The notes under the pieces: model-generated
What the model saw: only the letters and a program-made list of their open reading frames with translations
Told to the model about the DNA's origin: nothing
Database searches by the model: none
Position numbers and translations under genes: made by a program
Shown: piece after piece, positions 43,601 through 53,500 of the stretch
How positions within the stretch are numbered: position 1 is the stretch's first letter
Layout of the letters: the number at the start of each line of letters is the position of its first letter
NCBI RefSeq assembly: GCF_000224145.3
Contig: NW_004190441.2
Span: forward strand, 372,001-436,000
DNA length: 64,000 nt
Direction of reading: 5' to 3'
Source of the DNA: Ciona intestinalis
Taxonomy: Eukaryota; Chordata; Ascidiacea; Phlebobranchia; Cionidae

Positions 43601-46600
43601 TTTGTACCACTTCATCAGCTACGTCTTTTACCATCGGCTTTTGATTCTCCTCCCCGTCAGTAAACACAATGATATTCCCTCCAGCTGCACTTACTCCCTG
43701 TTCTTTCAACACCGTAATCGCCATCTGCAATTAAAGCTCAATCATGAATAAACAGCTCGGGTAAAAGCACGTAAATAATAGCAAACAATACGTTTTTTAA
43801 GTAGAAGAGTTATTTAAAAATATACAGTAAGCTGGGGGAAGATGGGACACCTTTACCACATAATATCCAAATATCCTGGTCGTGCTTTAAACAAGTAACA
43901 ACGGTCTATCGGAGTCGTGAGGATTCGGTTATATAATTCTTTAAATGCTCTTTGTTTACTACCAAATGGGACAAGAAAATAGAATGAAAATGTGTCCCAT
44001 CTTAACCCAAAATACAATATATATCGTTATATAAATCGTTTTATAAGCATAGGAGTTATTTACATATATATTACGTTATGCCTACTGGTAGCAACAACAG
44101 CAGAAGTAAAATTCACTTTGTTCATTATTAGGCCTCTTTATTTAATTGGTTATTAACTTTAATATCACCTCAAGTCCACAACCGATACAAGTGCTATCAT
44201 GAGCTTTGGTTGGTAGTTTGTTCAATAAGTTGGTTCTGTCGCTGTCGTCTTGTATCGTTGTTAATGATGCCAGCTTATAAGCCTTCGTATTGAACTCAAC
44301 GATACCAACTTGGTCTCCAACGGCCACTGATTGTGAGATAAAGATGCTCACCGTCTGCCGCATTTGCTCCAGTCTAGTCTGTTAAGAGACAAACACTTGT
44401 GAATGTTAAATGGCCAAACATAGGGCTGTAAAATTCACCGATTATGTAAAATATACCATAAAGAATCAATCTCCCACAAAGTTACATACGTAGTAAGTCG
44501 TTAGCGGACACAAGATGTATGGAACAGAACACCAGTGTTATAAGAACTGTCGTTCCCCCGCTATACGAGGATAAATAAACTAACGTTATTCATTCAAACA
44601 ATTGTTTATGAGTAGCCTATATCTTCCAAACTTAGCAACAACATTCAAACACAACTTTATAGCAACAACATTAACGACTGTCGAAGAACAACACGTCGAT
44701 CCTCTAGTATAGTCGAAACTACGTTTATGCTGTAATTCAATATAGGACTTCATTTTACAGTCACGTACCCCTTCCATGCTCTTAGACGTGTCCAGCACCA
44801 ACACGTATCTCCTGCTGCTGTCGATTTGAACCAACCGAAATATAGGGTTCGTGTTCAGACCATATTTCGGGGGTTTGCATTGTTTAAGAAATCCTTAGAT
44901 TCCATGATAACCTCCCATGCGCTTTTCAAATCACAAAGTCGGTTTTGTTCGTTAGGAGCTTCTCTGTTGTGATGGTTGTAAGAATCGGTTTCGTCGTTGT
45001 GGCAAAACATGGTGACCTGCGATGTATTTTAAACTTAATTATAATTTAGCACCCACAAAGTAACATACGTATAAAAAGCTCCTAAGCTGGCACGAGGTGT
45101 ATGAAACAGAACACCTGTGTTTTAACGACTTTCGTTTTTCGGCCATGCGAGGATAAATGAGTTACACACGTGGTAACTTGTAAGCGGACACGAGGTGTAT
45201 AAAACAGAACACCAGCGTTATAATGCCTGTCGTTGCCCCGCTATGCGAAGATAAACAAACTAAAGTTATTCGTTCAAACAATTGTTTATGAGTAGCCTAT
45301 ATCTTCCAAACTTAGCAACAACATTTAAACACCGCGTCACCTGTGACAAGTATTGGTGTGACATAAGTGATGTTGTTAGGTCCGCACTTTGTTCCGCGTA
45401 TGGAAGAAACAAACACCCGTCTTCCATCAACCCGTTTTCAAGGTTCCTCTGGCAGTCACGTGAATTTCCGGTTGAGTAATCAACCACTTTGTTTTTCCCA
45501 TCCAGTGTTGACGGGCATCTGGAAATGTTTAAATGTTTGGGGTTATTTATTTAACTTATTTATCCTCACATGGCGGCCAACGACAGTCGTATAACACAGG
45601 GGTTCTGTTTCATACACCTAATCGTTATCGCTTACAAGTTTCCACATATAAGTAAACAGTGAAAAAAATGAGTGAATTAGTGAAAGCAGATCTAGATACA
45701 CTACTAGCTCTTTGAAAATATAGCGATATAACTCGAATACGTTTACCTGGTAGCTTGTACTGTACCATGGCTATCATAATAATAAGGACTGTAGCCGGTG
45801 GTGTATGTTTCATCGAAGACACCCCAACGTAGATGAGCCCATTCGTGTACGATGGCTTTCCCTGTGAATATAAAATCAATAATCATACAAAACTACAGAA
45901 ATATTTCAACTGCGATTTATAAGGGACAGTAGGTTGGGGTAAGATGGTGCATGTTTTCATTCTCCTTTATCGTCACAATTGGTTGTAAATAAGGAATATT
46001 TACAGAATTATAAAACCGTATCCTCACGACTCTAAGAAAAAGTTGTTTTTGTTTAAAACACGATTAGAAAATATGGGACATTATATGCGCTTAACAATAT
46101 AGCCATCTTACCCCACAGTACTACTCATATGTTTATTAGCGATCTAGATTCCATACTGTTTACACGTTTAGATAGGGTTAATTTAAACGAGCAAAATTTC
46201 AGATTAACGAAAATCTGAATTATAGATTTTCGTAAATTTGTAACTTTTTTTCAATCCTGAATTCCTTTGTCTTTTATCGGTTTGAACAATTGGTTCTAAA
46301 AATTCAGATTATCGACTCTACTGGCAAACCTCTAGGCCCGAAGTCTTCCACGAATGATTGGTTGGTTAGATAGTCCGGTGTTAGATGGATATAGCTTGCT
46401 GTTTCACCGCAGTTACCATATTGTAGCGTGTATGGGGTGTCTTGGTAGACGGGGTTGGCTTCGGCTATCAGAACGTCAGCCTAAAACAATACATTAGGTG
46501 TATAGGAGTAATACAATACGGATTTTCTGGTAATTATAGTACTACGAAGTAAGATGGGACACCTTTGGCACATAATATCCAAATATCCTGATCGTGTTTC

Positions 46601-48926
46601 AAACAATTAACAATGGTCTATGGGAGTCGTAAGGATACGGTTTTATAATTCTTTGAATGTTCTTTGTTTAAATTAGCACGAGAAAATAGAATCAAAATGT
46701 GGCCCATAAACTTACAGTTTCATAACTTTCGCTTCCGTTGATAACCAACTTGTTTGCTCCATGTCTTAGGAATCAGGATGGTGATTTCACCGAAGTAAGA
46801 TCTTTGCCGAGTTGCCGTGTATAAATCACCCGATGCTTCAATCCATGATGACTGAAATTAAACCAAATAATCACTCACAGAGTTACATATGTGGTAACTC
46901 GAAAGCGGGCACGAGGTGTATGAAACAGAACACCCGTGTTATAACAACTGTCATTGCCCCGCCATGCCAGGATAAATAAGTTACATTCATTCATTCATCT
47001 ATGACAGTAGACAAATGCGCTGAGTTACTGAATAGTTCCACCGGCCATTATTCGCTGCACTTTATACGCTACATACAAGAGTAAGCTGAACCAATATAGT
47101 TTCACATTTAATAAATAATATTAAATCATAATTAACCTGATTTAAAAAGAATAATAATCTTTATGCTTATTCAAACATGCGTACACTTGCGTAAACTAAG
47201 AACTGAAACACTACAAGTGAACTGTACACAACCGACTGTTGCACAATCTACAGCACAAGGAGGAATAACAAACTGCAAGAAACGCGTAATCTCGCGCGGC
47301 GCCGAAAACAAGACACCAATGATTAGAAAAGCGCTTTGGAACATGCACCAGCACGTGCCGCTACGAGTTACCACGTATATAGCTTGCTTTATCCTCGCGT
47401 GGCTGAAAATGGCAGTTATTAAAACACGGGTGTTATGTTTTAGGCATCTCGTGCCTGCTTACACGTCACACATGTGCAACCTGGGTTTTTCAGACCGTGT
47501 AAATGTTTACAATCAGCTAATAAGACTAAAAGCGTGGCGCCTAATTTCGCAGATTATCTGTGGCACAAATTAGGATGAAAACTGACAAGAATCAAATTCA
47601 AATAACATTTATGTGCGATTAATTTTCTGTATGGCTGACAATTTAGTCAACCCATTAGTGACTACTGGGTTGGAGCAATTACGGTTAAGTATCTTGCCAA
47701 AGCACACATATACGCCCACAATAGGTATGGTATACATTGGGTTACACCCCAACGCCATTTACAACCACTATACTACCATAGTATACTGATGCTACAGCGT
47801 CCATTTTACGACCTTTAATATCAACTGGTATTTATAAAGTAAAGGAATGTGCCATAACAAATTTCACAGCAGGTCATATCAATTGTAATAGCTTCACTTT
47901 TGTTGACTTATTTAAGATCTGAGAGATATAAACGTAAAGTGATGGTTGTTAAAACGCACCCATGTTGGACAAGGCACACAAAGAAACGACATTCACGCCA
48001 AATTTGGCAGTTATTAAACTAGCAAATAGGCAACTATATGTTAGGTAACGGCAAACTAATTCAATATGGTCTATACTTTGTATTTTCTACATAATGTGCC
48101 TACAGACACTACCAATAAATTAAACCATAGTAAAAAGTCGCCCACAAAAAGAAAATTTTGCATTTCCCGATTTTAATTAATTTAAATAGCTTCCATCCTA
48201 TAATCAGGGCAATACCCCCCATACAATACTCTGGGGTAATATGGGACACCGTTAACACATAATATCTCATACTTACTAACCGTGTTTTAACAATAAACAA
48301 CGATCTTTATAGTCGTGAGAATACGGTTATATATTTCTGTAAATATTCTTTCTTTACTACCAGATGGGACGTTAAAAGATAATGAAAATATTTTACCCCG
48401 ACCTACTGTACCATCTTGCCCCAACCTACTGGACCATCTTACCCCACCCTACTAGTCCATCTTACCCCACCCTACTGGGCCATCTTACCCCAACCTACTG
48501 TACCATCTTACCCCGACCTACTGTACCATCTTACCCCAACCTACTGGACCATCTTACCCCACCCTACTAGTCCATCTTACCCCACCCTACTGGGCCATCT
48601 TACCCCAACCTACTGTACCATCTTACCCCGACCTACTGTACCATCTTACCCCAACCTACTGGACCATCTTACCCCACCCTACTAGTACCATCTTACCCCA
48701 CCCTACTGGGCCATCTTGCCCCAACCTACTGAACCATCTTACCCCACCCTACTAGTCCATCTTACCCCAACCTACTGGACCATCTTACCCCAATCTACTG
48801 TACCATCTTACCCCAATCTACTGTACCATCTTACCCCAATCTACTGTGCCATCTTACCCCGATCTACCATACCCACTTACCTGTATAGCTGATACCAGAT
48901 TGGGGTCTTCCGGAACGGCCGGGTTG
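37682..48926 (-). CDS. CLCA: CLCA-family protein (metalloprotease and VWA domains), 5' end in gap
   Basis: Secreted or membrane-anchored CLCA proteins modulate calcium-activated chloride channels and self-cleave with their N-terminal metalloprotease. Exons (high to low): 48926-48881 (cut by gap), 46851-46716, 46480-46330, 45861-45747, 45518-45341, 45016-44769, 44378-44169, 43724-43599, 43028-42849, 42012-41749, 41367-41200, 40622-40520, 40138-40059, 39908-39821, 39753-39645, 39216-39080, 38413-38230, 37850-37682; about 835 residues. Motifs: [30 protein letters not shown] (zinc protease HExxH at 45833-45847), VWA with intact MIDAS DTSKS (44778-44792), VFTDGEENQ, then a fibronectin-like C-terminal region. 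The protein ends in 17 uncharged residues ([16 protein letters not shown]), suggesting a GPI signal or terminal membrane segment. Two one-base frameshifts are apparent (about 46750 and 44889). The signal-peptide exon is missing, probably in the gap. Confidence 0.92.
38430..38593 (+). mobile_element. Family A MITE, shortened
   Basis: Lacks about 30 bp of the interior; both termini are intact. Confidence 0.75.
38610..38895 (-). mobile_element. Family A MITE, interrupted by a gap
   Basis: CTCATCCCATTTGGTAGTAA appears on both sides of the gap 38661-38710, so a single element (or two haplotypes of it) was assembled twice around the gap. Head-to-head with the previous copy. Confidence 0.65.
38661..38710. 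other. Assembly gap (50 N)
   Basis: Inside family A sequence in a CLCA intron. Confidence 0.95.
39300..39466 (+). mobile_element. Family B SINE, linker and one module
   Basis: CGGCCATACATAAAAAATTG linker, CACCCACAAAGTAACATAC and a complete module ending ACATTCATTCAAG. Confidence 0.75.
40185..40300. repeat. Family D repeat (foldback type), copy 1
   Basis: CTTGCCGTACGGCAGACGAA, GTTGGAAATACACTATG and ATACCAGATGAG blocks recur at 58968-59066. Intronic in CLCA. Confidence 0.5.
40769..40969 (+). mobile_element. Family A MITE
   Basis: Full copy with near-consensus interior and TATA at both edges. Confidence 0.8.
41385..41710 (-). mobile_element. Family B SINE tail, three tandem modules
   Basis: Breaks near 41500 and 41600. 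The first two share CAACAGTTGTTATAACACAG and the third has CGACAGTCG. The tail GAATGAATGAATG begins 18 bp from the exon at 41367. Confidence 0.85.
42024..42112 (+). repeat. 23-bp repeat, about four units
   Basis: GTTGGGGTAAGATGGTACAGTCG-type units; the reverse complement of the unit in the 48.4-kb array. It sits 11 bp from the exon at 42012 and abuts a family A copy. Confidence 0.8.
42117..42300 (+). mobile_element. Family A MITE
   Basis: Full copy; right end CCCCCACCCTACTTATATAT. Confidence 0.75.
43033..43350 (-). mobile_element. Family B SINE tail, three tandem modules
   Basis: The first two modules share CACCCCGTGCCCACTTACGA and differ from the third. The array starts five bases from the exon at 43028. 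Confidence 0.85.
43822..44020 (+). mobile_element. Family A MITE
   Basis: Left terminus AGTAAGCTGGGGGAAGATGG; right end decayed (CATCTTAACCCAAAATAC). Confidence 0.7.
44471..44605 (+). mobile_element. Family B SINE tail, one module
   Basis: CCCACAAAGTTACATACG to GTTATTCATTCAAACAATTG. The last part and the following 50 bp recur at 45265-45340 (GTTTATGAGTAGCCTATATC), so the two loci share a duplicated flank. Confidence 0.7.
45050..45275 (+). mobile_element. Family B SINE tail, two modules
   Basis: Second module (from 45166) and flank are near-identical to 44490-44660, indicating a segmental copy within the CLCA introns. Confidence 0.75.
45545..45650 (-). mobile_element. Family B SINE tail, one module
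   Basis: TTTAACTTATTTATCCTCAC to CAAGTTTCCACATATAAG. Confidence 0.7.
45927..46125 (-). mobile_element. Family A subfamily (GGTTGGGGTAAGATGG ends)
   Basis: CAGTAGGTTGGGGTAAGATG to AGCCATCTTACCCCACAGTA. These termini are the unit of the 23-bp arrays. Confidence 0.65.
46535..46708 (+). mobile_element. Family A MITE adjoining a CLCA splice donor
   Basis: Its right end (TGTGGCCCATAAAC) stops a few bases from the exon border at 46716; the TIR itself is lost there. Confidence 0.65.
46868..47002 (+). mobile_element. Family B SINE tail, one module
   Basis: CACTCACAGAGTTACATATG to AGTTACATTCATTCATTCAT, the cleanest (ATTC)n end in the window. Confidence 0.8.
47340..47760 (-). mobile_element. Family B SINE pieces, minus strand
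   Basis: 3' module 47348-47480, then unrelated sequence, then linker (GGCTGACAATTTAG, CTGGGTTGGAGCAATTACGG, TATACGCCCACAATAGG) at 47636-47760. Either one SINE split by an insertion or two truncated copies. Confidence 0.6.
48225..48410 (+). mobile_element. Family A MITE leading into the minisatellite
   Basis: ACTCTGGGGTAATATGGG start; its right terminus (TTTTACCCCGACCTACTG) is the first unit of the following array. Confidence 0.7.
48400..48872 (+). repeat. 23-bp minisatellite, about 20 units
   Basis: Unit TACTGTACCATCTTACCCCAACC with variants (GGACC, GTCC, GGGCC; CACC/CGACC). A higher-order block of about 115 bp is repeated (48433 and 48548). It ends two bases from the conserved part of the donor of the first visible CLCA exon (48881). 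Confidence 0.9.
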
Positions 48927-49226
48927 NNNNNNNNNNNNNNNNNNNNNNNNNNNNNNNNNNNNNNNNNNNNNNNNNNNNNNNNNNNNNNNNNNNNNNNNNN
49001 NNNNNNNNNNNNNNNNNNNNNNNNNNNNNNNNNNNNNNNNNNNNNNNNNNNNNNNNNNNNNNNNNNNNNNNNNNNNNNNNNNNNNNNNNNNNNNNNNNNN
49101 NNNNNNNNNNNNNNNNNNNNNNNNNNNNNNNNNNNNNNNNNNNNNNNNNNNNNNNNNNNNNNNNNNNNNNNNNNNNNNNNNNNNNNNNNNNNNNNNNNNN
49201 NNNNNNNNNNNNNNNNNNNNNNNNNN
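48927..49226. other. Assembly gap (300 N)
   Basis: Cuts the first visible CLCA exon and probably hides the signal-peptide exon. Confidence 0.95.
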
Positions 49227-49324
49227 GTTATTGTATTAGTCTCAAATAAAGGCGTGACAAACCAGCTTGCATTTTGCCAAGCGCGTTTCATAATTCTTTT
49301 TAAATTCTTGCCAAGCAATCTCTA

Positions 49325-49500
49325 ACTGGTAAGCTAACTCTGGCCTGAATCTCAGGTCTCATGGCATGCCACGCTGTAGGACCTCACGTCCTCACCCATA
49401 TAGAATGTGCACATACAATGTTGGGGTAATGAGCCAAATCTGGCCTAAATCTCAGCTATCATGCAACGCTGTATAGGATCTCATCCAATATTGAAACAGC
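49325..49500 (-). repeat. Family C, two units
   Basis: GGCCTGAATCTCAGGTCTC and GGCCTAAATCTCAGCTATC mark the two units, separated by ACAATGTTGGGGTAATG. Confidence 0.7.
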
Positions 49501-49849
49501 AATGTCATAATGGGGCTCTTCACTGTTACTCAACCAACTAACAGACATTTCCAACGGCATTGAAAAAATATAAAAATATCTTTGAATCAAATATTGTAAA
49601 ACTTGGAAACCTGACCAATCTCTTACATGGTTTTACAACAGCTTTAATTCGATTGTTAAAACTTTGTGGCTCTCTTGCCTTCTTCTACTTGGTAGCAACG
49701 TATTTGCGCTAAAGTAAATCAAGATGATCTTTGTTTTCAAATGTTTGCCAACCAATTTTCATTTATTTATTCGAACCTCTTACTTTTAACGTAGTGATTG
49801 CGACGAAAAGACATTTTTGCAAATATCGAATAAATTAAAAACTGAACTA

Positions 49850-50230
49850 AATGAATGAAACTTATTTACCCTCGCATGAATGGGCAACGACAGTCGTTAT
49901 AACACGGGTGTTCTGTTTCATAAACCTCGTGCCTGCTTACAAGTTACCACATATGTAACTTTGTGGCTAATTATTAGGAGAACCCATTAGTGACCACTGT
50001 GTTGGAGCCTTATTGTCTGTATCTAATTCTACGTGGGTGGTGTCCAACAGCGATGCTAGTCATTGGGCCCGAGATTTAGGCCAAGAGGTGGCCTGTTGTA
50101 CCTTTGCTGTAGTAGCGACAACGGTTGCGCTTCGTTTCGCCACTGGCGTGTTAAGTGTATTTCCCAAGGACACACGCGCCCGCAAAGGTCCCAAAAAGTG
50201 TTGCAAACCAGCCATGTTAATATGCGATTA
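49850..50230 (-). mobile_element. Family B SINE, nearly complete, minus strand
   Basis: 3' module 49850-49965, linker CCATTAGTGACCACTGTGTTG (49983-50005), then a diverged part with TTAAGTGTATTTCCCAAGGA and CACGCGCCCGCAAAGG. Confidence 0.6.
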
Positions 50231-50444
50231 CAATGTCCTAAAACTTTATTAAGAACGGGCAGTTCTATCGGTTCACGTATCTCAAAATCGCTGCGGTAAA
50301 TGTAATATTATAACGACTGTCGTTTCCCGTCATTTCGCTTTTGTAATTTTTTCCTACCTTCGTTACCGTTATAGTTACCGAGACCAAAGAAACAGCATAA
50401 AGTCATTCATTTATATAATACACCAAACATTAACTTTATCAAAG

Positions 50445-50450
50445 TTTATT
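50445..50450 (-). promoter_or_regulatory. Candidate NUP88 polyadenylation signal
   Basis: AATAAA on the minus strand about 78 bp after the stop codon. Confidence 0.5.
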
Positions 50451-50527
50451 CATTGATTTAAAAGTCAATACACTGGTAGTGTTGGGTTTCCCAAATCAAC
50501 GTGTAGCTCCCAACAACTAAAAGTTCC

Positions 50528-53500
50528 TCATAAACCAGCAAGTGAATTCATGTTGTTAAGCTTCTTTATCAATTCATGGATTTTTTCTCCACTGAAAAGA
50601 AAAAATTTTTAAGCGCAATCGCAAGAAACAATTCAAAAAAACAATCACCCACAAAGTTAGATACATGGTAACTTATAAGCGGGCACGAGGTGTATGAAAC
50701 AGAACACCCGTGTTGTAACGACTGTCGTTGCCCCGCCATGCGTTTTATTCAAATATTAGTGGCAAAGCACATCTCTATTATGTTATGTGTCTATGTGACA
50801 TATTAATTAAAATTGAGGTCCTACAGTGTGACACACCAGGGAACCTGTTATGTACACCAAATTTATCCATAAACAACACTAACTTACTCCTCCAACAATA
50901 TTTGTTTAAGTTTCTCCTTCTGAACTGATGTAGAGGAACCTGATCTTCGTTTACCACTGGAGGATAATTTATCTTCCTGGTATTCTTGTTTAATCTTCAG
51001 TTGTTTGATACGATTGTCAACCTGCCATAACTTGTCCTTCATCAATTTGAGTTCTTTGCTCATTTCATGTTCAGCCTTGTATGGATGATGGTTGAGTTAT
51101 AACTTAAAAGGATATTTAGTATAGTAGAGTGGGGAAGGATGGGACACCTTTCATTCTATTTTCTCGTACCATTGGGTAGTAAACAAAAAACATTCAAAGA
51201 ATTATGAAACTGTATCCTCACTCCCATAAACTGTTGTTAATTGTTTAAAACAGAACATCAATTTTTCAGCATCTCATGTTCGGCTTGTATAAATGATGCT
51301 TTAGTTAAAAAGTGATGCTTATTTCATTACCACGTATTTATCCTTGTGGGGTGGGGTAATCAAGTTATAACATGGGGATCTAATTCATAGGCTTCAAACC
51401 TGGGGTGGCAGGGCTGCTTACCAAGCAGTTTTAAAAGAGTGTCGCCTATGGTCCTATTATAAACATGTGTGGTTGCTCTAACTTGAAATCGTCCTGAAAG
51501 AAAAAATCTCAAAAAAATTTAAAATCATCCAAACCAAAAATTTCGCCCCCTTAAAAAATTCTCCTGATAACAAAATCTTCCAAAAAGACATGTTTGGGAA
51601 GAAGTCTTCTCCTACCTTGGACAACACGGGATCCCGATCCTTGATCCTCCTCACAACATCCTCCAACCTCCCAACCAACTCCTCTTGTCTTTCTTTACAA
51701 TCCTCGTATTTGTTTGCCAGCATCTCAGCGTTGTCCGTCAGCATTTCTCTAAAAAAAAGGAAAATATGTTTATATTAACTTTTTTTTTTGGAAAAGGGTG
51801 ATTCTCTAATACTTTCTTTATTCAGGAAGAATATATTTTTTTTTCTAGATTAGTTTGTCAAAATAACATATAATTTAACACTACAGAGAAGTACACTTTC
51901 CAAAAACTAAAACGTATTTTTATTTTACAAATGTCGTACAAATGTCACACGTCAGCAATTCTCTAGAGAGCAAAACTTTTTTTATTAAGTTACAACTTAG
52001 AATTTATTTTTAATGATGGAAAAAAAGAGTTTGTCCAAAAAAAGATTGCAGAATATCTCTTTTAGATTTATAATACACACATACACATATATAACCCTTA
52101 CTTCTGCTCCTCTAATTGTTGAAGTTCATCAATCTGATGTTCTTTAAGATCCACCAATAGTTTGACACGTTTGTTGATCGCGTTTCGTGCCAACTTTTGT
52201 TTCAACATATATTCGTCACGTAATACTTGTGTAGCTCGTGTCACCACTTGGAGGCACTCACGCTCACTCATGGGTTGATGGTGACTTCCTGATCTATGGT
52301 GGGAAAAGTTAAAAAATATATTGGTTGCACCAATAGAATGTGTGTGGTCATACACATGTTGTTATTTTTGTTAACAACTCATATTTGCTAGATTCTAAAA
52401 TAACCTTATTTCAATTTTTTTTATCTATAGTATACACCGGTAATGGAACATACGGAAAGAGAATGTGGTGACCAAGAAAACCACATCTGTATAAAACTTC
52501 TTGATCTGGGGTGGAATATATAAAGAACTTATAATGGTAAACAGTAGTTTTAACTGTCAAAGAATAATGAATGAATGTAACTTTCTTTATCCTTGCATCG
52601 CGGGGCAACGACAGTCGTTATAACACAGGTGTTCCATTTTATACACCTTAAGCCCCCTTACGAGTTACAACGAATGTAACTTTGTGGGTGATTTTTTTCT
52701 GTATGGCCGATCGTTTGAACGACCCATTGGTGACCACTGGGTTGGAACAAATGCTGTTTAAAAGTCTTGCCCAAGGACATTAGCACAGGTTTTGTAAATA
52801 TGTACAAGCAATACATAAACTCCATACACAGTAAGTAGAGCACTAATGTCTTACCTGATGATAGGTTGCGATACATCACGTTTCAACATTGCTTTGATAT
52901 GGTCAATGAAACTCAACTCACTTCGCTTCACAGGGGTTGGTGTTACAGTGGTGTCACCACCTTCAGACATCAGGGGTGGGGGTGAAGGTACGAATGTGTT
53001 GCTGTGGTGGAATAATATAAAATCTCTAACCTATTGTAAACACTACAAAAAATATGTCATTGGTAATATTAAATTATCTTATTGGCCTCTACCATTGCCC
53101 ACTTATGAATTACAACATGTTTAATTTTGTGGGTACAAGTAAAGTTAAAGGAGCATATCAGCGAAAATTTAAAATTTGGAATGGTCAAATGTCATCTAAA
53201 GGTACCACTGAAGTTTCAGAAAAAGAAACAGCTTCTAAGAAAACGCCCCTTTAACTAGTAAGGTACTACCCAATACAGTGTGTGTGAAAATTTTGAGATC
53301 CCGACAAACTACTTATTTATCCCTCACAGCAGGGGCACAGTTGTGCAATGGTTGTCAGCCATCAAACATAACAGGGTTGGTCCAAACACAGGGTCGGTAG
53401 CGATGGTGATGCCAACTATGGGGCAGGGTGAGGTGGATGGGGTGGGTTTGGTGCAGAGGACGTGTTCAACTATACATGGATCATCCTGTAGGGATTAGTT

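Larger units (their letters stand above)
49227..50527. other. CLCA upstream / NUP88 3' flank
   Basis: No convincing signal-peptide exon on the minus strand. Two minus-strand family C units (49325-49500), a minus-strand SINE (49850-50230) with linker and probable head, and a candidate NUP88 poly(A) signal. The rest is featureless AT-rich sequence. Confidence 0.55.

Noticed and set aside
47163..47573. 136-codon plus-strand frame
   Set aside because: Its second half is reverse SINE sequence; the first half has no similarity.
48382..48685. Pro/Tyr/Leu-rich repeat protein frames
   Set aside because: Translation of the 23-bp minisatellite; the repeated peptide follows from the unit.
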